From NCBI RefSeq assembly GCF_023380025.1, contig NZ_CP097253.1:62001-126000 (forward strand): 64,000 nt of DNA, in the 5' to 3' direction. A model generated the notes under the pieces. It was given only the letters and a program-made list of their open reading frames with translations. It searched no databases and was not told the origin of the DNA. Origin of the DNA: Sphingomonas glaciei. Lineage in GTDB: Bacteria; Pseudomonadota; Alphaproteobacteria; Sphingomonadales; Sphingomonadaceae. The translations under genes and the position numbers were made by a program. Below, one piece after another: positions 1-8,220 of this stretch (positions are counted from its first letter, which is position 1; the number at the start of each line of letters is the position of its first letter).

Positions 1-792
1 ATCCAGGGCCCGATCGATCGGGACCGAGCGGAAGCTCTCCACGTCCGGCTTGATCCCGAGCAGCCTCGCGACCTTGCGCACGAGCCGCTGTGCGACCCCG
101 ATACTGCGGGTCATCCCGCCATGCCCGCTCTGAACGATCGCTCGGCGGAAGAGGCCGGAGGCGAGCGGGGAGGTAAGCAGATTGGCGACCGCCATGCCGC
201 CGGCCGATTCGCCGAAGACCGTGACATTGCCCGGGTCACCGCCAAACGACGCAACGTTGTCGCGGACCCATTCGAGCGCTGCAATCTGGTCGCGCAGCCC
301 GAGGTTCGTCGGCACACCCGGAATGGGAAGGAAGCCTTCGATGCCGAGGCGGTAATTGATCGCGATGCAGATCACGCCGTCGCGGGCGAAGGCACTGCCG
401 TTGCAGACGGCGGCATCCTTGCTTCCAAGCACGAAGCCGCCGCCATGGATCCAGACCATGACGGGCAATGCGGTTCCGCCGCCCGCCGGCCGCCAGATGT
501 TGAGAGTAAGATAGTCCTCACCGGCGTCCTGGTCCGTCCCGATCAACGGCTCGACGTCGAGCGCCGGGAAGGGGTTGTGGCGCTGCGGAGCGGTCGGACC
601 TGGCGCACCCGCGTCGCGTTCGCCCTGCCGGGCTTGTATGGGCCGTGGTTCGGCGAAGCGCAGGCGTCCGACCGGAGATGCGGCGTAAGGAACGCCGAAG
701 AAACACTCCACCGTGCCGACGCGGACGCCGCGATAAGTGCCCGCTGCGGTCGATGAGGTTATAGTGTCGGCAATTTCTGGGCGGGGCGGCAT
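1..792 (-). CDS. Type B carboxylesterase (C-terminus outside the window)
   Basis: Carboxylesterase/lipase family alpha/beta hydrolase that cleaves ester bonds. The 264 visible codons read open to the window edge, so the second half with the catalytic acid and histidine is missing. Seen: an N-terminal FFGVPYAASPVGRLRF block, the EDYLTLNIW block, the oxyanion-hole motif HGGGF at residues 116-120 and the nucleophile motif FGESAGG with Ser196. All match the type B family in order and spacing. No signal peptide is evident, so it is probably cytoplasmic. The start is the ATG at 792. The natural substrate cannot be deduced. Confidence 0.93.
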   Translation of the reverse strand, partial: MPPRPEIADTITSSTAAGTYRGVRVGTVECFFGVPYAASPVGRLRFAEPRPIQARQGERDAGAPGPTAPQRHNPFPALDVEPLIGTDQDAGEDYLTLNIWRPAGGGTALPVMVWIHGGGFVLGSKDAAVCNGSAFARDGVICIAINYRLGIEGFLPIPGVPTNLGLRDQIAALEWVRDNVASFGGDPGNVTVFGESAGGMAVANLLTSPLASGLFRRAIVQSGHGGMTRSIGVAQRLVRKVARLLGIKPDVESFRSVPIDRALD

Positions 793-841
793 GGCAATTC
801 TCCAGCTACTCCGCATAGCAGCTGAGCCCGCCTCGCCTAGG

Positions 842-1333
842 TCAGGCACTATGCCGGTCGTATCCTACGCTTGATGGATTGTGTAAATATGCGCCTCGGG
901 ATGTACCAACTCCGATAGCAGCCACAATGCCCCCGATCAGCCAAAATAGTCGCTCACCATATGCGGTTTTTAAGACGAAATAGTGCGTACCCACGGCGAC
1001 AGCCGCAAGCGGGAAAACCAATGCTGGCTCGGACTTCAGAAACAGCCAAGCTGCAAAGAATCCCCCGATCATGGCAATGGTGCACTCAAGCACGGTCATA
1101 CCGAATGGATTGCTCCGGAACTCATTCTCGCGGCCGAACGCGCGCCGACATACCAACTTGGTTATAGGAAAGATCAGCATCCCGCCGAAGAATAGGGAAT
1201 CGAAGCCAGGGCCGGCTCCTGCGGTATGATTTATCCACGTCGCCGCTAGCCAGACAAACCCAGAGATCACCACGCCGGGTCCACCCCCGACGTAGGCCCG
1301 CCTCAGATCCTGCTGAGCATCTGAAATTAGCAT
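842..1333 (-). CDS. Small multi-pass membrane protein (DUF7010-like)
   Basis: A 163-residue protein of unknown function. The N-terminus SDAQQDLRRAYVGGGPG is followed by about four hydrophobic segments: VVISGFVWLAATWI, LFFGGMLIFPITKLV, MIGGFFAAWLFL plus ALVFPLAAVAVGTHYFV, and LFWLIGGIVAAIGVG. It is therefore an inner-membrane protein. The N-terminal Arg-Arg-Ala-Tyr-Val-Gly-Gly-Gly-Pro-Gly pattern resembles my recollection of the DUF7010 family, which is unverified. A G-rich stretch sits just upstream of the ATG at 1333. It stands alone between the esterase and a broken DUF1963 gene. Confidence 0.65.
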   Translation of the reverse strand: MLISDAQQDLRRAYVGGGPGVVISGFVWLAATWINHTAGAGPGFDSLFFGGMLIFPITKLVCRRAFGRENEFRSNPFGMTVLECTIAMIGGFFAAWLFLKSEPALVFPLAAVAVGTHYFVLKTAYGERLFWLIGGIVAAIGVGTSRGAYLHNPSSVGYDRHSA

Positions 1334-1430
1334 GTCCCCCCCATCAACTACTGCCGTGCTTCCATCGCGCGAACAAAGCTTGGTAGCACGCGACAGCAGA
1401 AGCGGAACGACGTCTTTGATGAAGCGAGGA

Positions 1431-1447
1431 AATGTCTGCTTTCCACC
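1431..1447 (+). repeat. Family A dispersed repeat, half copy
   Basis: AATGTCTGCTTTCCACC matches the left half of the hairpin repeat found many times in this window. The right arm is missing. Confidence 0.5.
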
Positions 1448-1532
1448 GCGCGCAAACCTTCGGTGAAGGCCAGGCAGGCGTTGGCAAGCGGCCGACAGCG
1501 GTCATTACTAAAACGCTACGCGCGTCCAAGCG

Positions 1533-3145
1533 TCACGTGTTCTCGGTCCACCACACGACCTTGGTGAAGTCTCCACGCGCAAGTGCGTCGGTCCCGATCC
1601 AGGCGAACAGCGCTCCCGAATCGCCCCAGTGGAATCCGGTCGCATCGTCCGTCCCGAGTTGCAGCAGAAGCACCGAGCCGGTGGGCGCGACAGTGTCTTG
1701 CACGGGCTGGTATACGGCGCCGAGCCGGTGCGGACGATTGTCCTCCAGGCGACGCAAGTCGGCTTCTAGCGCCAAGCGCATGGCATCGGGAAGAAGCGAA
1801 CGCGCCTTCGGACCGGCGCGGTATAGGTCGCGTGCGGCAATCGCCACGGATCGCGCTCGCTCACTTTCGACAAGCTCACGCGCTATCAGGGTCGTGTATT
1901 CAGGGCATGCCACCCTGTTACTGGGTGTCACCGTGCCCATGTGCCACTGACCGTGGGATGCGGAGAGCTGATTTTCGATCCGCGATCGATCGGCAGGGGA
2001 GAGCAAGGTGCGTGGGGGGTGGGTTATGCTTCGGTTAACAACGACCCCATCGCCTCATCTTGTTGCTCCAGCCAGGACCGGCGTTCGGCCTGCGATTGCT
2101 CGACCAGCATGGCCAGCTTCTCGGGGTCGAACGGATCTCCGGCCCCGAGAAGGAACTCCCGTTGCCGTGCCAGACTGACCCTTGTCTCAGCGATGTGGCG
2201 GTCGCGCCGCTCTTGCCGGTCAGGATCGATTGTCTGTGTGAGCAACTCTGCGAGCCGCTTCTCCTCCTCGGCGATAGCATCGAGGGCCCGTTCGCGGCCG
2301 ACGGCCGGGAGTCGTGGCACCTCCCGCACGCCGGCGGAGCGGCGCGCCCGCTTGCTTCGCGTGCGCTCAAGCATCAACGCTAAGCCGCCCCAGGTGAATG
2401 GGTCCTCGCACGGCCGCCAAGGTTTCGCTGCTACCGGCGCGCCCTCGTACAGCGCGCTTTCGAACTGCGGTGGTATGGGTGAAACCGACTCATCCCCGGT
2501 CCACGGAGCCGCGCTCGGATAGGCGGGCCGGTTCGAAAATGAGATGATGTCGACCGGCCAATGTTTCAGCGAGGGATCGTCACCGCCGCTATAGGTGGGA
2601 TCGCCTACCGATCTCTTGTCGGTCGGCGGTTGTCGTTCCTGCCCCAGCTCGCGTGTGTGGAGCACGCGGATCGAGCCTTCGTCTTGGCAGCTGGCGCAAC
2701 CCCAGGTGGCGACAAAGAAGAGCAGCCAGCCTTCGCGTGGACCGAGGCCACCCCACAAATCCGCGGGGAGGTCGGCGCAGGCGATCTGGGCAGCGAAGTT
2801 CAAGGGTATCTCGCCCGTGTCGGGGTATTCGCTGTTGCGGGCGCGCGGCCACTCAAACGTGTCGGGCAGCATAGGCAAGCCACCGATCCAGGATCGCGGC
2901 GCCTCGTCTCGTGGCGGAACCTGACGGCGCAGCACCACGGTGACGTCCTCGCGAGCAACGGGCGCCGATCGGGCCTGAAGTTCGTCAAGAACGCGTGTGA
3001 AAGCTTCATCGGCTCGCCTGGCCTTGCGCGCCTTCTTCTCTTCTCGGCGACCCGCTTCGCTCTCTCGCTGACCTTGTGGTTTGGAAAGTTCATCAAGTGC
3101 AGCTTCTGCGAGCTTGCTAACGAGCTTACCGAACAAGGAGGACAT
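1533..3145 (-). pseudogene. DUF1963 (YwqG-like) protein gene split by a frameshift
   Basis: Two adjacent reading frames carry the two halves of one DUF1963-type protein. The upstream frame (3145-2024) has a charged N-terminal helix, then RSWIGGLPMLPDTFEWP and LNFAAQIACADLP, the start of a DUF1963 domain, followed by a long charged insert. It stops at TAA 2026-2024. The downstream frame (open from about 2047, ending at 1533) carries the family's C-terminal signature LLLQLGTDDATGFHWGDSG. The frames differ by one register and overlap around 2024-2047, so a single indel there would restore about 540 residues. ATG 3145 was chosen over the upstream TTG at 3160. Two independent proteins are possible but less likely, because each half lacks the other half of the fold. 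Confidence 0.7.
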
Positions 3146-3620
3146 CTGCACCTGTCTCAAGAAGAGTGAGGGATTCTCTTATCCGAGAAGCGTTAAGATT
3201 CGAGCAGAGAGAAGAAGCGCCGGGCGAAGGCCAGCCGATCCTGACCTCGCTACAAGCGTAGTCAGTTCCGGTATCTTTGCAAAACGTCCGCTTCCGGGAA
3301 CTGGTTAGTACACCCCGGCGTCGGCACTGCGCGCTGAGACGCTTCTCGCTTCGCAACGAATGAACGTCTAGTTCCGCCAGTGCTCTTCCGAAAGCAACCG
3401 CTACGCTTCCTACTATCACAAATCCATTCGATTGTTTTCTCCTCGGCCCCTGTTGGCCTGAGAAGATAAATCATGGGTTACGCAGTCTACGAGCCCGGTC
3501 AGGAACACTGCCCGTACCCGATGCGGATACTTTCGACCGCATGACGCGCAGTCGGAACCGAACTTCAGTTGACGCATCATTTTCATGTTTTCATAACTGC
3601 TTCAGCAATAAGCTTTCTCC
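3146..3620. other. Intergenic stretch, no gene recognised
   Basis: About 475 bases between the DUF1963 remnant and the next gene. Both strands contain only short open frames without a convincing ribosome site or recognisable motif. It probably holds the promoters of the two flanking divergent genes, but no clear promoter element can be assigned. Confidence 0.5.
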
Positions 3621-4769
3621 ATGAGACGCACCTGGCACTTCGGCCGACGGCTCCGTATGCTGATCGGCACCGGTCAATTTGCTCGGACTGAGAAGTTGAT
3701 CCGGTTGGTCGCCACTAAGGTTGTTGTACCAGAGGTAATAGCCGCTCTCGACCGGTCAGCAGATCAGGTGCGGATCGAAGGGTGGGATACCATTGGCGCT
3801 CGGATGGAAGAGGCGAGATGCTATCTACACGGCGACAATAAGGGGCGAGAATGGCGCGCGGTGATCCTCGGCCTTCGCAACGACACCGGAGTGACGAATC
3901 TTCGGGTTGAGACCCTCTTTTCGCTGTCCGATCAGGCACGTCTGTGGCATCCGCTCACCGATTTCTTGAGCGACTTTCAAATTAAAAGACAAGAGCGTGA
4001 GCTCGCGACCCAGGCACGCGTGCCCGACACCGACCTTGTGACGATGGATGTCGCGCCGCTACGCCTGTTGGGGCTGGACGACTTGTACGCGGTGGAGGTC
4101 AATCAGCCCGTTTCGTGGAGCGAGCAGCGGGAGTGCACCCAAGGCCTTGCTGCCGCTGCCATCCTGCTGCGGTTCCACCAGGCCGTTGAACGCCACGCTA
4201 TGACCGATGGCCTGCCACACGGCTTGCCGCTGTACGCAACGGTGAGACCAGTTTCACGACCGATGGAGGTGAATGCCCTCAATTTCGGCGAGGTTGCCAC
4301 GCGCCGACTTAGCCCGGTGGTGGGGAACTTCGAGGCCCGCACGGCTGACCTGGTGGCCGAAGCGAAGCAGGCACGTGAAGCTGAATTCGTTCACGATACC
4401 CGGCGCCTTATTAGCCAAATGCGAGAGCGGGAGGCGGTGCTCGCCCGCTGGCCAGTCTGGCACAATCCCTTCAAACGCCATGGGTTTGCCGAACAAGTTC
4501 AGCGCGAGCAGCGGCTTACCCGCGACGCCCTGCAACACATGCACGGCATCGAGACAGGGAACGCCAATGGTGAGACCTTGATCCGGCTCCTGGTCGAAGC
4601 GCGTCACGGCAAAGTGACGCCCGAACTCCTCGCAGATCTCCCAGCGCAAGATCGTTCCGAACTCCACCAAATCAGCATGGCTTATGCCAAGATGTTCGGT
4701 GGTCGGCGCGTCCGTGCCCACTTAATGGCACATCCGGATCGCCCCGCGATCGTAGACGAGATCGGCTGA
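3621..4769 (+). CDS. Uncharacterised 382-residue protein
   Basis: Not recognised. The product is soluble-looking and rich in Arg, Glu and Leu, with no membrane segment or signal peptide. Residues around 240-310 (DLVAEAKQAREAEFVHDTRR and following) and 345-370 look alpha-helical and charged. No catalytic signature is visible. The frame is long and uninterrupted and its codon choice resembles the neighbouring genes, which argues that it is real. The ATG at 3621 has only a poor ribosome-binding sequence, so the start is uncertain. It lies in an accessory segment among broken or orphan genes. Confidence 0.6.
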   Translation: MRRTWHFGRRLRMLIGTGQFARTEKLIRLVATKVVVPEVIAALDRSADQVRIEGWDTIGARMEEARCYLHGDNKGREWRAVILGLRNDTGVTNLRVETLFSLSDQARLWHPLTDFLSDFQIKRQERELATQARVPDTDLVTMDVAPLRLLGLDDLYAVEVNQPVSWSEQRECTQGLAAAAILLRFHQAVERHAMTDGLPHGLPLYATVRPVSRPMEVNALNFGEVATRRLSPVVGNFEARTADLVAEAKQAREAEFVHDTRRLISQMREREAVLARWPVWHNPFKRHGFAEQVQREQRLTRDALQHMHGIETGNANGETLIRLLVEARHGKVTPELLADLPAQDRSELHQISMAYAKMFGGRRVRAHLMAHPDRPAIVDEIG

Positions 4770-4916
4770 CGGTTAGGTAGCTCCGTCCGCCTCTTTGGTC
4801 TTAGTGACTTATGCCCGCGAATGACACCTTCGTAGAGCTGATCGGAGACGCGTAGCAGCTCGGCATCAGATGTTCCGTCCTCGAGCCAGATCAAGAAGCA
4901 CAGGAGTAATTTCGTC

Positions 4917-5438
4917 ATGCCTTCTGCTGGGACAGTCGAGCTGCCGGAAAGACGGGCAAGTCTCGGCCACATCCGATTCGTCCGCGTGACTTCAAGCCGC
5001 GACGTGCCAGGAGACGAATACTTGTTCTACTTGTCCGATGCCGACGAGCAGCCTGCGGCACGGGTGACGGTCTACGATCGAAGCTGGGACCTGACTGAGC
5101 AAAGGGCAGAGGTTTCCGGTGAAGATTGGTTTGCACGTTCGATCAAAGAACAACTCGCCGCTGTCCGTGACTTCGTCGAAAGGCAAGGCGCGACCTTCGA
5201 AGTGAATGAATTCCTTCTTTGCTCCGGATATGAAGATCGCGTTGATACTGTCCGCAAGGGATTTCTTGAGGCTCTGGCCTCTGGCGCTCGGGAGCCGGCA
5301 CGCGCAGCGAATGGAGCGAGTTCGCGCAGGCCATGGCCGCAATCGGCGCCGTCTTCTTGGTCCAGTATCTGCTCGCCAGAGGGCGGCTCGCCTGGAGCGG
5401 ATTTCAGACCGCGATCGACAACGAGCCCTTGCTGCTGA
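4917..5438 (+). CDS. Orphan protein whose 3' end runs into a truncated DUF421 gene
   Basis: The first 120 or so residues look like a genuine protein of unknown function, including RFVRVTSSRDVPGDEYLFYL and KEQLAAVRDFVERQGATFEV. From roughly residue 121 the frame becomes Ser/Pro/Arg-rich and reads out of register across a DUF421 fragment that is coding in another frame. The natural C-terminus therefore seems to be missing and the present one is an accident of fusion. An AGGAG sits about ten bases upstream of the ATG at 4917. This gene marks the edge of a rearranged segment. Confidence 0.5.
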   Translation: MPSAGTVELPERRASLGHIRFVRVTSSRDVPGDEYLFYLSDADEQPAARVTVYDRSWDLTEQRAEVSGEDWFARSIKEQLAAVRDFVERQGATFEVNEFLLCSGYEDRVDTVRKGFLEALASGAREPARAANGASSRRPWPQSAPSSWSSICSPEGGSPGADFRPRSTTSPCC

Positions 5439-5638
5439 TGTGCGACGGGCAATTCCTGGAAGACGCCATGCGCGACGCGCGGGTGACCCGTGCCACTTTG
5501 ATGGAGAAGATACGCGCGTCCAAGGCCGGGCGGATTGCCGATATCCATGCCATCGTGCTGGAGACGACTGGCGACATCAGCGTGCTGACCCGGCAAGAGA
5601 CCGGACCGGAGTTGCTGAAAGGAGTTCGCGGCGCCTAG
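5270..5638 (+). pseudogene. 5'-truncated DUF421 (YetF-like) membrane protein
   Basis: The frame is open from the stop at 5267-5269 and carries the back part of a DUF421 protein: one hydrophobic segment (MAAIGAVFLVQYLLA), then NEPLLLMCDGQFLEDAM, VTRATLMEKIRASK and ETTGDISVL. These are the cytosolic YetF-domain features. The family normally has two more N-terminal membrane helices, which are absent. The first ATG (5333) falls in the middle of the remaining helix. The upstream part was probably replaced when the segment before about 5275 joined here. Its TAG shares the palindrome CTAG with the stop of the convergent channel gene. Confidence 0.75.
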
Positions 5639-6399
5639 GTATCCGAGCGGGCAAGCTGCAGGCGAAGGTCACGCACTTCCTCGATCAGGCGCTGGATCTC
5701 GGCGGCGCCCGCCACCGGCGCGTCGGGTTCGGCCGCATCACGACCGACAAAGAAGCTCGCGAAGCTCGCGGTGATGTAACCGAAAATGGCCAGGCCGTAG
5801 ATCGACAGGAGCAGCGCCAGGATGCGGCCCTCGCTGGTCAGCGGCCAATAGTCGGAGCCGATGCTGGTCACCAGCATCGCGGTCCACCACAGAGCATGGC
5901 CGTATGAAGTAAACCCGCCCTGAATTTCGGTGACCGGCTCGAAGCTCAGCATCCCCGCCGCTCCAAGCAGGACAACCAGCCCCGTCAGCATGAGCACATA
6001 GCCGAACCGCCGTCTGCGGAGCGTCACCCGAAGCGCGTTCATGCTGCGATTAGCAGTGCCGATGATCCGCACCAGCCTGACGCCCCGAAGCGCTCGCGCC
6101 GCGCGAAGCACCGCCAGCGAGCGGAAGAAGCGCAAAGCCGGGACGATGAGCGCGATGATCGTCAGCCAGTTCTGCCGCAAGAAGGTTGACCGGTCGGGGG
6201 CGAGCAGGAGCCGGATCGCGAACTCCGCGATGAAGATGATCCAGATGACTGTTCCGGCCACTTCGAACAACTGGCTTGCGCCCCACACCAGCTCCGTAAA
6301 CACCAGGAGCAGCCATGCGAGCCCCAGGATCGCCATGGGCAGGCGCAGCCACTCGTCTAAGTGTTCAAGAACGCTCCACCGCTCCGCCGTCGACGCCAT
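5635..6399 (-). CDS. Voltage-gated-type ion channel with a non-canonical filter
   Basis: A 254-residue six-helix channel subunit of the ion-transport superfamily. It has two N-terminal helices (LPMAILGLAWLLLVF, VAGTVIWIIFIAEFAIRLLL), an Arg-rich S4-like stretch (RAARALRGVRLVRIIG) and a pore region WWTAMLVTSIGSDYWP followed by a last helix (ILALLLSIYGLAIFGYITA). The filter reads TSIGSDY where potassium channels have TVGYG, so ion selectivity cannot be assumed. A charged tail (EIQRLIEEVRDLRLQLAR) may form a coiled coil. The start is ATG 6399. The frame continues upstream, but that sequence is low-quality coding and antisense to mscS. It lies divergent from the mscS operon. Confidence 0.85.
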   Translation of the reverse strand: MASTAERWSVLEHLDEWLRLPMAILGLAWLLLVFTELVWGASQLFEVAGTVIWIIFIAEFAIRLLLAPDRSTFLRQNWLTIIALIVPALRFFRSLAVLRAARALRGVRLVRIIGTANRSMNALRVTLRRRRFGYVLMLTGLVVLLGAAGMLSFEPVTEIQGGFTSYGHALWWTAMLVTSIGSDYWPLTSEGRILALLLSIYGLAIFGYITASFASFFVGRDAAEPDAPVAGAAEIQRLIEEVRDLRLQLARSDT

Positions 6400-6505
6400 G
6401 CTTAACTCCCAGTAGGTCTGCCTGAGGTCAAGCTGTCGCACAGCAGTCCGTTCCGTTTGCAACAAACTGGCGCCCTCGCCCGTCTCTTCCAGCAGGAGGC
6501 GTCGA

Positions 6506-7477
6506 TTGACCACAAGCAACGCACTCGAACTTTTCGGCATCACGCTGGTCGGCGCGACACCGGAGAATGGCAAGAAGCTGCTCCTCACCATCGCGTTGGT
6601 GGCAGTGGTGCTGTCATTTTCGACGATCGTCAGGCGGCTGCTTGCGCGCACGCCCGGCGAGCGCCTTGGGGCAGGCAAGGTTCGCTTCTGGTCGCGGCAA
6701 GCTGTCGGACTCATGGCCGGGGCCATTCTGGTGCTCGGCATTGTTTCCATCTGGTTCGATGATCCGGCGCGTCTGACTACGGGCCTAGGGCTGGTCACTG
6801 CCGGCGTCGCCTTTGCGCTCCAGCGCGTGATCACCGCAGTTGCGGGCTATTTCGTGATCCTGCGCGGCAAGACCTTCAACGTCGGCGACCGGATCGTCAT
6901 GGGCGGGGTGCGCGGCGACGTAATCGCTCTTTCGTTCATGCAAACCAAAATCCTGGAAATGGGCCAGCCGCCGCCGGTGGACTCAGCCGAGCCCGCCATG
7001 TGGGTCCATTCGCGCCAGTTCACTGGCCGCATCGTCACCGTCAGCAACGACAAAATCTTCGACGAGCCGATTTACAATTACACCTACCACTTTCCTTATG
7101 TCTGGGAGGAGATCCGTCTGCCTGTCAGCTATCGCGACGACCGCGCCCAAGCCGAGCGCATCCTGCTCGACGCGGCCCGGCGCCATGCAGTCCAGCAGCA
7201 CGAAATTGCCAAGGGGGATGTCGCGCAGCTCGAGCGCCGCTACGGCATTCAGATCGGCGACGTTGCACCAAGGGTCTACTGGCGGCTGACCGACAATTGG
7301 CTCGAGCTTGCTGTCCGGTTCCTTTCGCCCGACCACGGCACTCGCGAAATCAAGGATGCGATGAGCCGCGAGATCCTTGCACGACTGGATTTGGCCGGAA
7401 TCGGGATCGCCTCTGCGACCTACGAGATCACTGGCCTTCCGGCGATCACAGTTGAACGGAAGAACGGACCGGCGTGA
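6506..7477 (+). CDS. MscS-family mechanosensitive channel
   Basis: Small-conductance mechanosensitive channel homologue of the inner membrane, releasing solutes on hypo-osmotic shock. Visible: membrane helices at residues about 22-42, 65-85 and 90-115, a pore-lining-like segment GLGLVTAGVAFALQRVITAV, then the beta domain (GKTFNVGDRIVMGGVRGDV and RIVTVSNDKIFDEPIYNY). An insert between those blocks is longer than in minimal MscS. The start is TTG at 6506, supported by AGGAGG at 6494-6499. Its GTGA stop overlap with the next gene indicates translational coupling in a three-gene operon. Confidence 0.9.
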   Translation: MTTSNALELFGITLVGATPENGKKLLLTIALVAVVLSFSTIVRRLLARTPGERLGAGKVRFWSRQAVGLMAGAILVLGIVSIWFDDPARLTTGLGLVTAGVAFALQRVITAVAGYFVILRGKTFNVGDRIVMGGVRGDVIALSFMQTKILEMGQPPPVDSAEPAMWVHSRQFTGRIVTVSNDKIFDEPIYNYTYHFPYVWEEIRLPVSYRDDRAQAERILLDAARRHAVQQHEIAKGDVAQLERRYGIQIGDVAPRVYWRLTDNWLELAVRFLSPDHGTREIKDAMSREILARLDLAGIGIASATYEITGLPAITVERKNGPA

Positions 7478-8220
7478 CCCCAACGACGCTGATCGTTCTT
7501 CTCACCGTGCTTGCCTTTGTGCTGGTTCACGTTTTCGGCGCGAAGCTGGCGTTTTTGGCAGGGATGCCGCGAAGCATCTGGCTTTCCGCGGCGGGCGGGG
7601 TCTCGGTCGCCTACGTATTCGTCCATCTCCTGCCCGAACTTGCCAGCCATCAGCAGGTCATCGGCGAGCGGGCCCGGTCGGCGGGTCTCCTCGCCAGCGT
7701 CGAAAGCCATGCTTATCTGATCGCGCTGTTCGGCCTCGCTCTCTTCTACGGGGTAGAGCGGTTTGCACGATCGCGCGGAGGCGGCGCCCCACCACGCGAA
7801 GGCGAACGGCGTTCGCTTGGGGTGTTCTGGGTTCATCTGACGGCTTTCGCGCTCTACAATGTGCTGATCGGCTATCTGCTTCTACACCGGGAAGAGAACG
7901 ATCTGCGTGGCCTGGTCGTTTATGCGATCGCCATGAGCCTTCACTTCATCGTCAACGATCAGGGGCTGCGGCAGCAGCACGGAACGACCTATCACCGTTA
8001 TGGGCGGTGGATCCTTGCAGCGGCGCCGGTCGGCGGCCTGCTGCTCGGGCTGGCGACGGACGTGTCCGCCCTGCTGCTCAGCGCGCTGTTCGCCTTTCTT
8101 GCCGGCGGCATCATCCTGAACGTCCTGAAGGAGGAATTGCCCGAAGACCGCCAGAGCCGCTTCTCGGCTTTTGCGCTCGGCGCCATCGCCTATGCAGCCG
8201 TACTGCTGCTGACCGCATGA
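7474..8220 (+). CDS. ZIP-like integral membrane protein
   Basis: A 248-residue protein with about seven or eight hydrophobic segments. AYVFVHLLPEL near residue 50 resembles the ZIP metal-transporter pattern, and the C-terminal segment with GGIILNVLKEELPED resembles the last part of ZIP proteins. The usual HNxxD and HExPH pairs are not clearly present, so metal transport is an inference. The GTG start overlaps the mscS stop by four bases and its own stop overlaps the next start by four, so the three genes are co-translated. Confidence 0.7.
   Translation: MTPTTLIVLLTVLAFVLVHVFGAKLAFLAGMPRSIWLSAAGGVSVAYVFVHLLPELASHQQVIGERARSAGLLASVESHAYLIALFGLALFYGVERFARSRGGGAPPREGERRSLGVFWVHLTAFALYNVLIGYLLLHREENDLRGLVVYAIAMSLHFIVNDQGLRQQHGTTYHRYGRWILAAAPVGGLLLGLATDVSALLLSALFAFLAGGIILNVLKEELPEDRQSRFSAFALGAIAYAAVLLLTA

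Noticed and set aside
4682..4918. Minus-strand frame (about 78 codons from ATG 4918) between two orphan genes
   Set aside because: Its second half is antisense to the end of the 3621 gene, its first half has no homology signal, and the start overlaps the ATG of the plus-strand gene.
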